A stretch of 40,272 bases of DNA from a virus. Below, piece by piece: positions 1 through 7,287 of the stretch. Below the pieces are notes generated by a model. It was not told the DNA's origin. It did no database searches and saw nothing but the letters and a program-made list of their open reading frames with translations. The stretch lies in the IMG/VR virus record IMGVR_UViG_3300006751_000032, positions 1-40,272 of that record. One strand, 5' to 3'. Each line of letters begins with the position of its first letter. Within the stretch, counting starts at the first letter, position 1. Made by a program: the position numbers and the translations under genes.

Positions 1-981
1 AAATATCCTACAGATAGGAAATGGCGTGATAATGTATTTCAACAATTACTAGCATTTAAAAGAGAATTAATTGTAGATAGACAAAGAAAGATTATAGGTC
101 AATCTCCACATGGATTATCACTTGCGTGGTCTTATATGGAACACGCTTGGGGTATTAAATGTGGGAAGATGAAAACCCCTATGGAAATATGGAATGATGA
201 AGAGCATTTAAAGAAAGGTATTAATAAGATTTTAACAGGTACTTTTTTTGAACAAAAAGAACATCATAGTATTACAGAATCAGATATGAGGTCTATGTTA
301 AGAAGATACTCTGGAACTCAAATGGTATCAAATTTCAGACCTACAGCAGCCGCAGCTTTATATGATATATTTGTAGAGAAAGATAGTCCTTTAATGGGTG
401 AAAAAGCAGGTGTAGTATGGGATCCATCTATGGGTTATGGGGGTCGTTTATTAGGTGCAATTGCAGCTGGGGTAAATTATTTAGGTACGGATCCTTGTGT
501 TCCAACATATGAAGGATTGTGTAAAATACAAGAAGATTATGGACACAAAGATAAATCATATTTACTATTAAAACAAGGTAGCGAAACTTATATACCTCAA
601 CCAGATTCGATAGATTTTGTATTTACAAGTCCACCGTACTTTGGTTGGGAACAATATGGTGATGAAGAAGAACAATCATTTATAGCATATCCAGAAGAAG
701 AATTATGGAAAGAGAAGTTTCTAAAGAAGACTTTCCAGAACGCTTATATAGGCCTTAAACCAGGTAAGTATATGGCAATCAATGTTGCGAATACAAAACA
801 GTATAAAACATTTGAAGAAGATACTATACAACTAGCGCTAGATGTAGGATTTGAACAAGCTGATACTTGGTGGTTATCATTATCAACACAAAAAAAAGAT
901 GTACATTTAAAACGAATCGAAACTAAAGATTTTCCTTCTGGACGCAAATACGAACCCACTTTTATATTCAAAAAAGTGTAA
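1..981 (+). CDS. DNA methyltransferase, TSPPYF type (5' end outside window)
   Basis: The frame is open from base 1, so the start lies upstream; 326 residues are present. Seen: a SAM-binding motif I region (DPSMGYGGRLLG, near 421-455) and the catalytic motif TSPPYF near 627-644, which is typical of amino-methyltransferases making N6-methyladenine or N4-methylcytosine. The product probably modifies phage DNA in the cytoplasm; target site and base are unknown. A second protein with the same motif pair and a similar region in front is encoded at 15861-17318, so the two look like distant paralogues. Confident as a methyltransferase, uncertain as to specificity. Confidence 0.8.
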   Translation, partial: KYPTDRKWRDNVFQQLLAFKRELIVDRQRKIIGQSPHGLSLAWSYMEHAWGIKCGKMKTPMEIWNDEEHLKKGINKILTGTFFEQKEHHSITESDMRSMLRRYSGTQMVSNFRPTAAAALYDIFVEKDSPLMGEKAGVVWDPSMGYGGRLLGAIAAGVNYLGTDPCVPTYEGLCKIQEDYGHKDKSYLLLKQGSETYIPQPDSIDFVFTSPPYFGWEQYGDEEEQSFIAYPEEELWKEKFLKKTFQNAYIGLKPGKYMAINVANTKQYKTFEEDTIQLALDVGFEQADTWWLSLSTQKKDVHLKRIETKDFPSGRKYEPTFIFKKV

Positions 982-1061
982 ATTATATCAAAATAGAACA
1001 AAAGTAGAACATTTAATCTCAATAACCTAGTGTTTATGCGATGGAATAATCCATTATTTGC

Positions 1062-1090
1062 TTGAAAATCACAAGCGGAACTGATAGCAT
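1062..1090 (+). promoter_or_regulatory. Sigma70-like promoter of the CobT-like gene
   Basis: TTGAAA (1062-1067), 17-base spacer, TAGCAT (1085-1090). The 15-mer AACTGATAGCATAGC at 1079-1093 recurs exactly at 3399-3413 in front of the CobS-like gene, at nearly the same distance from a -35-like box. The predicted start site lies only about 5 bases before the ATG at 1102, where no Shine-Dalgarno is visible. A small hairpin (ATGGA/TCCAT, 1040-1053) lies just upstream. Confidence 0.5.
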
Positions 1091-1101
1091 AGCAGTATAT
1101 T

Positions 1102-3354
1102 ATGATTAATTACACTATGAATAAATCAAATAAATCAAATGATGTAGAAAAAAAATCTACACTTGCAAAATTACTTGCTACTGAAAATGTTGAAGTACAA
1201 GAAAATGCTGTATCAACAGCATCCTTTGATGTTAAAAATAGAATTTTAACAATCCCTATATTTAAAAAAGAACATAAATCCAAAAACGTATATGATATGT
1301 TAGTCGGCCACGAGGTTGCCCACGCATTATGGACCCCAGCAGATAGTTGGGGAGATATGAAAGACCGAAAACAAGAATTTAGGTCTTTTGTAAATGTATT
1401 GGAAGATTGTAGAATAGATAAAAAAATTCAAAAAAGATATCCTGGTTTACAAAATGATTATTTAAAAGGTTTTGATAAACTTTACAAAGATAATTTCTTT
1501 AAAACTAAAGGTAGAAAATTAGATGATTATATGATTATTGATAAAATCAACCTATACTTTAAATCAACAAAAAGACTAAAAATGAATTTAGATAAAAAAG
1601 AAAAAATGTTTATTAATATGGTTGATAAATTAGAAACTTTTGATGATGTATTAAAACTTGCTGAAGAAATATTAGGATATTCTAAAGATAAGATTAAAAA
1701 AATACCAGATTTTGATAAACACGCTACAGCAAAAATTTATACAAAACCTAAACCAGAAGATAAAGAAGGAGAAGGTAATTCTGAGGATAATAAATCAGAA
1801 GAAAAATCGGAAGACAATAAATCAACAGATGATAAGTTAAAAGAATTTTTAGATAAAAAAGAAAAAGAATTAGGATCAGGTAGTTCAGATTTAAAGAAAG
1901 CAATTGACGCTAAAAAAGAGGAAGATAAAAAAGAGGTTGATGGATTTTCTTCAGGTGCAGGAGGGGATTTTGATTTATCTTCTGCTACTGCTAGAGAATA
2001 TCAGGATGAGATTCAAAAACAATTAAATGATAATGACGCTTCAGAAAGAAGTTATTTTTTATTAAATAAACCTAATCTTAAAAATTTAATTGTTCCTTAT
2101 AAAAAATATATTAAAGATAATATGATAAAGGATGCTGTTGACCATATTAAAAGAGAAGACTGGAGAAGTAGTATAGACTATCATAGAACATTTTATAAAA
2201 AATTTATGAAAGAATCTCAAAGTACAGTTAACTATTTGGTTAAAGAATTTGAAATGAAAAAAAATGCTAGATTACACGCTAGAGCAGCAACAGCAAAAAC
2301 TGGTGTAATTGACCCATTACAATTATACAAATATAAATTTGCGGAAGATATATTTAAAAAAATTACAATTATACCTAATGAGAAGAACCACGGTATGATT
2401 ATGTTGTTAGATTGGTCAGGTTCTATGAGTAATCATATTTATCCTACTGTTGAACAATTATTAAATTTAGTTATGTTCGCTAGAAAAATACAAATACCAT
2501 TTTCAGTTTATAAATTTTGTAATGCTAGTAGATTTAGTGATAAGTACGATAATATTATAAAAGATTTACCTTTTACTTTTGGTCCAAAAGAATTACAATT
2601 AGATAAATCAACAAGGTTAGTTCAATTATTTACACATAGACAAAGTAAAAAAGACTTTTTAAAATCTGGTGAGTTCTTACATAGGGCGGCTACTTATTTT
2701 GGACTACACTATGGATATAGACGAAGTTGTGGAATTAGTGAAGCAGATTATTCTAAACTTTATCATGTACCTAGTCCTTTAAATGAATATTCTTTGCATT
2801 CAACACCTTTAGATGAATCACTAATTGCTATGGATACAATAATTGCAAAATTTAAACATGATTACCAATCGGATAAGATTTCTTTAATAACTTTAACTGA
2901 TGGACAATCAAATGGAATAAGTGCAACTGGTAATAAATGGGTTAAACTTGGTAAGAATTATGTAGATTGTTCTGGTTATGGTAGTTGCTATGATAAGGAA
3001 CATAAAGACCTTACTCATAGATTATTAAAATATCTTAAAAAGAAACACGGTATTAAAACTATTGGATTCTTTTTAGTTAAAAAATTTAGAGATTTAAGAT
3101 ACCATGTACAATACAAATATGATAAAGAATTACTTGCTAGAAAAATGTTTAATAAAGATAAATGTATTCCTGATATTAATACTGGATATGATGTATATTT
3201 TTATATTAAATCAGATACACAAATTGCTAATAATAAAATGCAAGATATTAATACAACTAATAAGAGAATACTTAAAAAAGAATTTGTTAATAGTATGAAG
3301 AAACGATTAGTTTCCAGAGTATTATTACAAAAATTCATCAAGGAGGTAGCATAA
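1102..3354 (+). CDS. CobT-like protein: HExxH motif plus VWA domain
   Basis: 750 residues. Seen: HEVAH at residues 70-74, a zinc-metalloprotease-like HExxH; a very acidic/lysine-rich linker around 215-280; and a C-terminal von Willebrand A domain with the MIDAS signature DWSGS (437-441) and a later TDG (599-601). Family knowledge: VWA proteins of this kind partner MoxR/CobS-type AAA+ ATPases, and marine T4-like phages carry such pairs annotated as CobT or peptidase next to CobS. The AAA+ partner is the next gene, under a near-identical promoter. Inference: a two-part ATP-driven remodelling or metal-insertion machine. No CobN chelatase subunit is present, so a cobalamin role is not shown. A start at 1117 is also possible. 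Confidence 0.8.
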   Translation: MINYTMNKSNKSNDVEKKSTLAKLLATENVEVQENAVSTASFDVKNRILTIPIFKKEHKSKNVYDMLVGHEVAHALWTPADSWGDMKDRKQEFRSFVNVLEDCRIDKKIQKRYPGLQNDYLKGFDKLYKDNFFKTKGRKLDDYMIIDKINLYFKSTKRLKMNLDKKEKMFINMVDKLETFDDVLKLAEEILGYSKDKIKKIPDFDKHATAKIYTKPKPEDKEGEGNSEDNKSEEKSEDNKSTDDKLKEFLDKKEKELGSGSSDLKKAIDAKKEEDKKEVDGFSSGAGGDFDLSSATAREYQDEIQKQLNDNDASERSYFLLNKPNLKNLIVPYKKYIKDNMIKDAVDHIKREDWRSSIDYHRTFYKKFMKESQSTVNYLVKEFEMKKNARLHARAATAKTGVIDPLQLYKYKFAEDIFKKITIIPNEKNHGMIMLLDWSGSMSNHIYPTVEQLLNLVMFARKIQIPFSVYKFCNASRFSDKYDNIIKDLPFTFGPKELQLDKSTRLVQLFTHRQSKKDFLKSGEFLHRAATYFGLHYGYRRSCGISEADYSKLYHVPSPLNEYSLHSTPLDESLIAMDTIIAKFKHDYQSDKISLITLTDGQSNGISATGNKWVKLGKNYVDCSGYGSCYDKEHKDLTHRLLKYLKKKHGIKTIGFFLVKKFRDLRYHVQYKYDKELLARKMFNKDKCIPDINTGYDVYFYIKSDTQIANNKMQDINTTNKRILKKEFVNSMKKRLVSRVLLQKFIKEVA

Positions 3355-3382
3355 GTGTTGAATTTACTATGCTTTTTAACGC

Positions 3383-3410
3383 TTGACATTTCTGATGAAA
3401 CTGATAGCAT
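3383..3410 (+). promoter_or_regulatory. Sigma70-like promoter of the CobS-like gene
   Basis: TTGACA (3383-3388), 16-base spacer, TAGCAT (3405-3410), inside the exact 15-mer 3399-3413 shared with 1079-1093. The predicted transcript has a leader of about 35 bases carrying AAAGGAG ahead of the ATG at 3452. Confidence 0.55.
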
Positions 3411-3451
3411 AGCTATAGAAACTTACATTATGAAAGGAGAAAACTTATATT

Positions 3452-4654
3452 ATGGAACTTAATGTGAATCAAAAATCCGTTGTTGATGTTTTATATAAAC
3501 ATTATAAAAAAGACACGGTAACTAGATCCGAAATAAATGATTTAGTTAAAAAGAAGGTTATCAAAAATCCTTCTTGGTTGAAATCTGATAAGTACAAAGT
3601 AGGTAGAGGTGTTTATAAATTACCTATGAGTTCAGATGAAACTGAAAAAACGGAAGTAGAAACTCCAAAATCTGATACAAAGGCTGCATATGTTGTTAGT
3701 TCTTTAACTGACAATGTTATTCCTGCAAGGGATAAAGACTTTGTTAATTTTGGTAATTTTGCTGATGTTAAAAATATCATAACTTCTAAAAGATTTTATC
3801 CTGTGTTTATTACAGGATTGTCTGGTAATGGTAAAACACTTGCGGTGACGCAGGCTTGTGCTGTTGCAAAAAGAGAAATGATAAGAGTTAATATAACAAT
3901 TGAAACTGATGAGGACGATTTACTTGGAGGTTATAGATTAAGGGATGGATCAACTGTCTGGCAAAACGGCCCAGTTATTGAAGCAATGGAAAGAGGTGCT
4001 ATTCTTTTACTAGATGAAATAGATTTGGCTAGTAATAAGATAATGTGCTTACAACCAATACTTGAAGGTTCTGGTATCTATGTTAAGAAAATTAACAAGT
4101 ACGTAAAACCTAAATATGGTTTCAATGTTGTTGCTACTGCAAATACTAAAGGACAAGGATCCGAAGATGGTAAATTTATCGGAACTAATGTTTTGAACGA
4201 GGCGTTTTTGGAAAGATTTCCAGTAACCTTTGAACAAGAATATCCTTCAGTTAAAACCGAGGAAAAAATTGTTGCGACTAAACTTAAATCTGCTGGAAAA
4301 TCAGACCAAAAGTTTGCTCATAACCTTGTAACTTGGGCTGATGTCATAAGAAAAACTTATGATGATGGCGGAGTTGATGAGATTATATCAACAAGAAGGT
4401 TAGTACATATTGCAGAAGCATATGGAATCTTTAAAAATAAAATGAAGGCTGTATCTGTTTGTACAAATAGATTTGATGATGATACTAAAGACTCATTTGT
4501 TGAATTGTACACTAAAGTGGATAGTGGTGCTTCAGTAGAACAAATCCTAGAACAGAAGAAAAAGGAAGAAGAAGCTTCAGTTCTACAGGAAAAGAATTCC
4601 GATGATAGTGAGGATGACGAAGATAAGGAAGATGATTCCGATATCTCCGTCTAA
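3452..4654 (+). CDS. cobS: CobS-like MoxR-family AAA+ ATPase
   Basis: 400 residues. Seen: a basic N-terminal domain (about 1-60), Walker A GLSGNGKT (122-129), Walker B LLLDEID (D188, E189), ATANTKGQG and an arginine-containing ERFPVTF segment typical of MoxR/CobS ATPases, and a highly acidic tail. Family knowledge: bacterial CobS is the AAA+ ring of aerobic cobaltochelatase and pairs with the VWA protein CobT; marine T4-like phages commonly carry the homologue. Its partner candidate is the gene directly upstream. The symbol follows phage annotation custom; the phage substrate is not established by the sequence. A strong terminator follows. Confidence 0.85.
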   Translation: MELNVNQKSVVDVLYKHYKKDTVTRSEINDLVKKKVIKNPSWLKSDKYKVGRGVYKLPMSSDETEKTEVETPKSDTKAAYVVSSLTDNVIPARDKDFVNFGNFADVKNIITSKRFYPVFITGLSGNGKTLAVTQACAVAKREMIRVNITIETDEDDLLGGYRLRDGSTVWQNGPVIEAMERGAILLLDEIDLASNKIMCLQPILEGSGIYVKKINKYVKPKYGFNVVATANTKGQGSEDGKFIGTNVLNEAFLERFPVTFEQEYPSVKTEEKIVATKLKSAGKSDQKFAHNLVTWADVIRKTYDDGGVDEIISTRRLVHIAEAYGIFKNKMKAVSVCTNRFDDDTKDSFVELYTKVDSGASVEQILEQKKKEEEASVLQEKNSDDSEDDEDKEDDSDISV

Positions 4655-4677
4655 AAACTATTCATAGTGTAAGTACG

Positions 4678-4715
4678 CTTGGGGCGTTTCATATTTTTAT
4701 TCGCCCCAAGTTTTT
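4678..4715 (+). terminator. Rho-independent terminator after the CobS-like gene
   Basis: Perfect 9-bp stem CTTGGGGCG (4678-4686) / CGCCCCAAG (4702-4710), 15-base loop, then TTTTT. It closes the CobT/CobS-like unit. Confidence 0.92.
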
Positions 4716-4744
4716 ACATTATAAAAACTATAAAAAGAAAGTAT

Positions 4745-5044
4745 ATGATAAAAGAAAAAGTGAAAAAATTTGAAGTAAAAAAAATAACACCATTACACGA
4801 TTTGTCTTGGTATGTAAAATGGATAAGTTCAGTAATTATATTAATAGGTATGATGTTAACTTCTTTAGAAATGGCACCATATAATTTATATTTACATTTA
4901 ATAGGAGTATGTGGTTGGTTTATAGTAGGTATGTTATGGCATGATAGAGCATTAATATTTTTAAATGCAGTTGCAATAGCAGTATTTGTAATGGGTATTG
5001 TTAAATATCATATTAGTTGCACCAATTGTATGATACCTTTATAG
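4745..5044 (+). CDS. Small three-helix membrane protein
   Basis: 99 residues from ATG 4745; an upstream TTG at 4679 lies inside the terminator and is rejected. Seen: three hydrophobic segments at about 28-47, 50-68 and 70-90, a conserved-looking LHLIGVCGWFIVGMLWHDRA stretch between them, and a short C-terminal tail with two cysteines. I recognise the general pattern from small conserved membrane proteins of marine T4-like phages but assign no function. It heads a tight group with the next two genes, ending in bS21. No clear promoter is visible between the terminator and the start. Confidence 0.75.
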   Translation: MIKEKVKKFEVKKITPLHDLSWYVKWISSVIILIGMMLTSLEMAPYNLYLHLIGVCGWFIVGMLWHDRALIFLNAVAIAVFVMGIVKYHISCTNCMIPL

Positions 5045-5052
5045 GAAAAATT

Positions 5053-5208
5053 ATGAGTATAAAAAAGAAAATTGAAGTATTAAAAGAAACAATTGCTTGG
5101 TTTAGAAAACAAATTGAACCACACGATTGTGGATGGATGCACACAACAATTGATGGACTAAAACATAGAATTAGTGCATTAAGAAAAGAATTGAAAAAGA
5201 AAAAATGA
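5053..5208 (+). CDS. Small charged coiled-coil-like protein, unknown
   Basis: 51 residues from ATG 5053, preceded by AGGA 5-8 bases upstream. Rich in Lys and Glu with heptad-like hydrophobic spacing at both ends and a central EPHDCGWMHT segment. Its stop overlaps the ATG of the S21 gene (ATGA), so the two are probably translationally coupled. No family recognised; the HDCGWMHTTID core is common in small phage proteins of marine origin, but I attach no function. Confidence 0.7.
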   Translation: MSIKKKIEVLKETIAWFRKQIEPHDCGWMHTTIDGLKHRISALRKELKKKK

Positions 5209-5447
5209 GTATAACAGTTGAAGTAAGGCATGGAAATGTTGAACAGGCTATGAGAATCTTAAAGCGTAAGATTCAAAAAACAGGTTTAATGAAAGAAATT
5301 AGAGATAGACAATATTATAGAAAACCATCTGAAAAAAGAGTTGAAAAATTGAAAGAAAAAAAACAAACCCTTATAAAACTTCAGAAAAAAAGGGATGAAA
5401 ATATGGGAATTGTTATTGTTAAAGGTGTGAAAAAAAGATTAATTTGA
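5205..5447 (+). CDS. rpsU: Phage-encoded ribosomal protein bS21
   Basis: 80 residues. Seen: VEVRHGNVEQAMRILKRKIQ, then a KTGLMKEIRDRQYYRKPSEKR stretch, which matches bS21 (N-terminal strand, basic helix, KxGxxxExRxRxxYxKPSxxR), followed by a C-terminal extension (about 60-80). Family knowledge: bS21 sits on the 30S platform near the anti-Shine-Dalgarno and affects initiation; phage copies are known, notably in pelagiphages. Inference: the copy joins host ribosomes during infection and may favour phage messages, several of which here lack a Shine-Dalgarno. Confidence 0.92.
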   Translation: MSITVEVRHGNVEQAMRILKRKIQKTGLMKEIRDRQYYRKPSEKRVEKLKEKKQTLIKLQKKRDENMGIVIVKGVKKRLI

Positions 5448-5646
5448 TGAATTCTATGCCGTTTGTGTCTGTATATATATTATGCTACAAAGCTATTCAT
5501 AAGTCTTTGTAGAGGCGTAGAGAGGTTTAGGGTTGTACCTTGTTTATTAATTTAAACAAAAACAACCCAATAAAATAAGGGTTATATAATAAAGATTTGA
5601 TTTAGAACAATTTTTGAAAATATCCACGATTCACTACTTGTAATTT
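5448..5646 (+). other. Structured intergenic region with competing hairpins
   Basis: No gene found. Seen: hairpin CTACAAAG (5485-5492)/CTTTGTAG (5505-5512); a long hairpin GGGTTGT (5530-5536)/ACAACCC (5562-5568) with an inner TTGTTT (5540-5545)/AAACAA (5554-5559); and an alternative pairing of AACCC (5564-5568) with GGGTT (5579-5583). The same AACCC can pair upstream or downstream but not both. It could be the 3' end of the bS21 transcript, an attenuator or a small RNA. It lacks tRNA hallmarks. Confidence 0.5.
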
Positions 5647-5656
5647 TATAAATAAT
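5647..5656 (+). promoter_or_regulatory. T4-type late promoter before hsp20
   Basis: TATAAATAAT matches the T4 late promoter core TATAAATA read by the gp55 sigma factor. The following leader carries the hairpin at 5673-5694. Confidence 0.75.
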
Positions 5657-5672
5657 GATTATATAACATATA

Positions 5673-5694
5673 GAGAGTGCCATTATGGGCTCTC
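5673..5694 (+). promoter_or_regulatory. Leader hairpin shared with the peroxiredoxin gene
   Basis: GAGAG (5673-5677) pairs with CTCTC (5690-5694), continued by CC/GG around an ATTAT loop with one bulge. A near copy with the same flanking TAGAGAG and TATGGG lies at 7208-7230, also 16-18 bases after a TATAAATA box. Confidence 0.6.
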
Positions 5695-5730
5695 GTAAAC
5701 GATAACTTTGCTTAATAAAAGGAGGTTAAT

Positions 5731-6183
5731 ATGACCAATAAAGCATTATCTATTTTTAATCAATTAAGACCAGTATCAATAGGATTTGATAATATCTTTG
5801 ACCATTTTGAAAGAATGTTTGAAGATGATTTTTTATCACCTACTACGATACCAAATTATCCGCCATACAATATCGTTAAAACAGGCAAGAACAAGTACGA
5901 TATTGAAGTAGCTCTTGCTGGATATTCTAAAAAGGATATTCAAGTGAACTATGAGGACGGTCTTTTGACTATCAAATCTGCTAAAACAGAAAAAGACGAA
6001 AGTAAAGATGACAATGGTAATATCTTACATAAAGGTATCGCTAAAAGATTCTTTTCTAAAGCTTTCACGGTTGCTGATGATTGCGAAATCAAAGGTGCTG
6101 AATTGAAAGATGGTCTTTTAAAAGTATCTATGGAGAAGATTATTCCAGAGAGCAGAAAAGCAAAAACAATAGATGTTAAATAA
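5731..6183 (+). CDS. Small heat-shock protein (Hsp20/alpha-crystallin)
   Basis: 150 residues. Seen: an N-terminal segment (NIFDHFERMFEDDF), then an alpha-crystallin domain at about 45-140 with VALAGYSKKDIQVNYEDGLL and the A-x-x-x-GLL/KVSM signature near the C-terminus. A perfect AGGAGG lies 6-11 bases before the ATG. Family knowledge: Hsp20 holdases bind unfolding proteins without ATP, and hsp20 genes are common in marine T4-like phages, where roles in virion assembly or stress during infection have been proposed. The late promoter and strong ribosome binding site predict abundant late expression. The next small gene follows within 10 bases. Confidence 0.93.
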   Translation: MTNKALSIFNQLRPVSIGFDNIFDHFERMFEDDFLSPTTIPNYPPYNIVKTGKNKYDIEVALAGYSKKDIQVNYEDGLLTIKSAKTEKDESKDDNGNILHKGIAKRFFSKAFTVADDCEIKGAELKDGLLKVSMEKIIPESRKAKTIDVK

Positions 6184-6192
6184 GGAGATAAA

Positions 6193-6369
6193 ATGTTTAA
6201 ATTTGATTTAGAAATTCCAACTTACGCAGAATGGAAAGTCCAATTTGAAAAATTCTTAAAAGAACAACCTGAGCAAGCTAAGAAATATCAAGAGCAAACT
6301 CAGAAATTCTGGCAAGACTGGTTTGAAGATGTATTAAAACCTAACTTGTTCAATATTTTTAAAAAATAG
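6193..6369 (+). CDS. Small aromatic-rich protein, unknown
   Basis: 58 residues, with AAGGAG 7-12 bases upstream. Rich in Trp, Phe, Lys and Gln, predicted mostly helical (EWKVQFEKFLKEQPEQAKKY, FWQDWFEDVL), with no membrane segment. Directly downstream of hsp20 on the same late transcript and followed by a strong terminator, so the two form one unit. The pattern is vaguely phasin-like, but I do not assign a family. It could act with Hsp20; that is inferred only from position. Confidence 0.75.
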   Translation: MFKFDLEIPTYAEWKVQFEKFLKEQPEQAKKYQEQTQKFWQDWFEDVLKPNLFNIFKK

Positions 6370-6398
6370 ACGTTAAATAATAACGTAATATAGATAGA

Positions 6399-6430
6399 TA
6401 GTGGCGGGTAAAACCGCCGCTATTTTTTTT
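6399..6430 (+). terminator. Rho-independent terminator after the hsp20 unit
   Basis: Stem TAGTGGCGG (6399-6407) / CCGCCGCTA (6414-6422) with one G-U pair, loop GTAAAA, then eight T. A weaker hairpin ACGTTA/TAACGT precedes it at 6370-6386. Confidence 0.93.
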
Positions 6431-6441
6431 AGCTCAGCTCA

Positions 6442-6470
6442 TTGACAAATCCTATAGAATTTAGTATAAT
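6442..6470 (+). promoter_or_regulatory. Consensus sigma70 promoter
   Basis: TTGACA (6442-6447), exactly 17 bases, TATAAT (6465-6470): a perfect consensus. It drives the lipoprotein gene at 6499 and probably the next gene. Its position straight after a terminator defines a new transcript read by host polymerase. Confidence 0.92.
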
Positions 6471-6498
6471 AAATACTAATATATTATAAAAGGAAAAT

Positions 6499-6696
6499 AT
6501 GAATAAATTATTAATAATTTTAATGAGTTTGATTCTAGTTAGTTGTTCAGGCATACAAAATCCAAAACTATCATTCGGAAAAAAATGTGTAGAAAAAGGT
6601 GACCAAGTTCACTATTCTTATGTTTGGGTCTATGATAAGAATGCTGGATTGCAAGCTAATGAGGAAGCGTGTTCATTGATTGATACACAAAAATAG
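6499..6696 (+). CDS. Small lipoprotein
   Basis: 65 residues. Seen: a short signal peptide with a lipobox ending L-V-S-C (Cys16), then a polar domain of about 49 residues with two further cysteines (KKCVEKG, EEACSL) that could form a disulfide. AAGGA precedes the ATG. Expected to be lipidated and anchored at the outer or inner membrane. Under a perfect host-type promoter, so likely made early. Function unknown; superinfection exclusion or envelope alteration are common jobs for such phage lipoproteins, but nothing in the sequence decides this. An o-spanin is a less likely alternative. Confidence 0.8.
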   Translation: MNKLLIILMSLILVSCSGIQNPKLSFGKKCVEKGDQVHYSYVWVYDKNAGLQANEEACSLIDTQK

Positions 6697-6703
6697 GAGA
6701 TTT

Positions 6704-6732
6704 TATAAAAAGGATGTTTCCTAGATACGCTA
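6704..6732 (+). repeat. 29-bp exact repeat, copy 1
   Basis: Identical to 28815-28843 inside the large nucleotidyltransferase gene. Here it supplies the bases before and after the first ATG (6714) of the next gene, in the same reading frame as the other copy. Confidence 0.9.
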
Positions 6733-7127
6733 TAATGCTTAAAGACATTAAAAATAAAATTACACCAACGGCAGTTTTTGCTTTTATACTTATAGTTATT
6801 TTGGCAGGGCTTTTGTTCAACAAAAATGATGAGGTTAAAAGATTACAAACTAACCTTGAGAATAGTGAAGCAGGTATTACAAGCCTAGAAGCAGAATATT
6901 TAAATAGTATTACATTATTAGAAAAATCAATAGAAGATTATGAAAATGAATTGTATGCTATAGCTGGCAGATTAATTGAATCTGAAAAAGATACAGTTAT
7001 TGCTAGGGATGAAATTACTGAATTGAGAAAAAAACTACAATCTGTTGAATTAGAATTAAATGTAAATATAACTGCTTTAAATGACGCATTAGAAAAACCT
7101 AATTGTCCTGTTGTACCTACTGAATAG
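6714..7127 (+). CDS. Membrane-anchored coiled-coil protein, spanin-like
   Basis: 137 residues from 6714 (130 from the alternative ATG at 6735). Seen: one transmembrane helix (about 20-36, VFAFILIVILAGLLF), then a long acidic coiled coil (about 38-125) and a short tail, NCPVVPTE. The N-in, coiled-coil-out layout resembles Rz-type inner-membrane spanins, but other phage membrane proteins share it. The first codons (MFPRYA) lie inside the 29-bp repeat copied from, or into, the gene at 27760, so the natural start may be MLKDIKNK at 6735. Downstream of the small lipoprotein on the same transcript. Confidence 0.7.
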   Translation: MFPRYAIMLKDIKNKITPTAVFAFILIVILAGLLFNKNDEVKRLQTNLENSEAGITSLEAEYLNSITLLEKSIEDYENELYAIAGRLIESEKDTVIARDEITELRKKLQSVELELNVNITALNDALEKPNCPVVPTE

Positions 7128-7131
7128 GTCA

Positions 7132-7159
7132 TTGACAATTGATGGAATTTTGATATAAT
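7132..7159 (+). promoter_or_regulatory. Sigma70 promoter before the peroxiredoxin
   Basis: TTGACA (7132-7137), 16 bases, TATAAT (7154-7159). It lies 25 bases upstream of a late promoter, giving the peroxiredoxin gene stacked host-type and late promoters. Confidence 0.85.
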
Positions 7160-7183
7160 AGAATTTGTGTAGTGTATATATTA

Positions 7184-7193
7184 TATAAATAAT
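7184..7193 (+). promoter_or_regulatory. T4-type late promoter before the peroxiredoxin
   Basis: TATAAATAAT, identical to the ten bases at 5647-5656. Confidence 0.75.
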
Positions 7194-7207
7194 TGTACAC
7201 CACACAT

Positions 7208-7267
7208 AGAGAGCCCTATATGGGTTCTTTTAGAGAGGAGGGTCACCTCCACAATTACTCTCCTCTC
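7208..7267 (+). promoter_or_regulatory. Structured peroxiredoxin leader
   Basis: First hairpin 7208-7230: AGAGAGCCC with GGGTTCTTT around TATAT, the homologue of 5673-5694. A second element can fold two ways: GAGAGGAG (7233-7240) with CTCCTCTC (7260-7267), or GGAGG (7237-7241) with CCTCC (7246-7250) around GTCA. The two share bases, so they exclude each other. The ribosome site proper (AAAGGAA, 7276-7282) lies just downstream. Confidence 0.6.
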
Positions 7268-7287
7268 ACTTAACTAAAGGAAATATT

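Noticed and set aside
3104-3298. 64-codon frame inside the CobT-like gene
   Set aside because: Out-of-frame overlap with a well-supported gene; low-complexity Ile/Leu composition reflects AT-rich DNA.
1102-4654. Assignment of the CobT/CobS-like pair as a cobalamin pathway
   Set aside because: No CobN or other cobalamin gene is present and the VWA protein has an HExxH motif; only the family resemblance is claimed.
4679-4744. Upstream TTG start for the small membrane protein
   Set aside because: The TTG lies inside the 4678-4715 terminator stem; the ATG at 4745 gives a plausible protein.
5448-5730. Possible tRNA between bS21 and hsp20
   Set aside because: Hairpins exist, but there is no T-arm GTTCRA-type sequence, acceptor stem or cloverleaf spacing.
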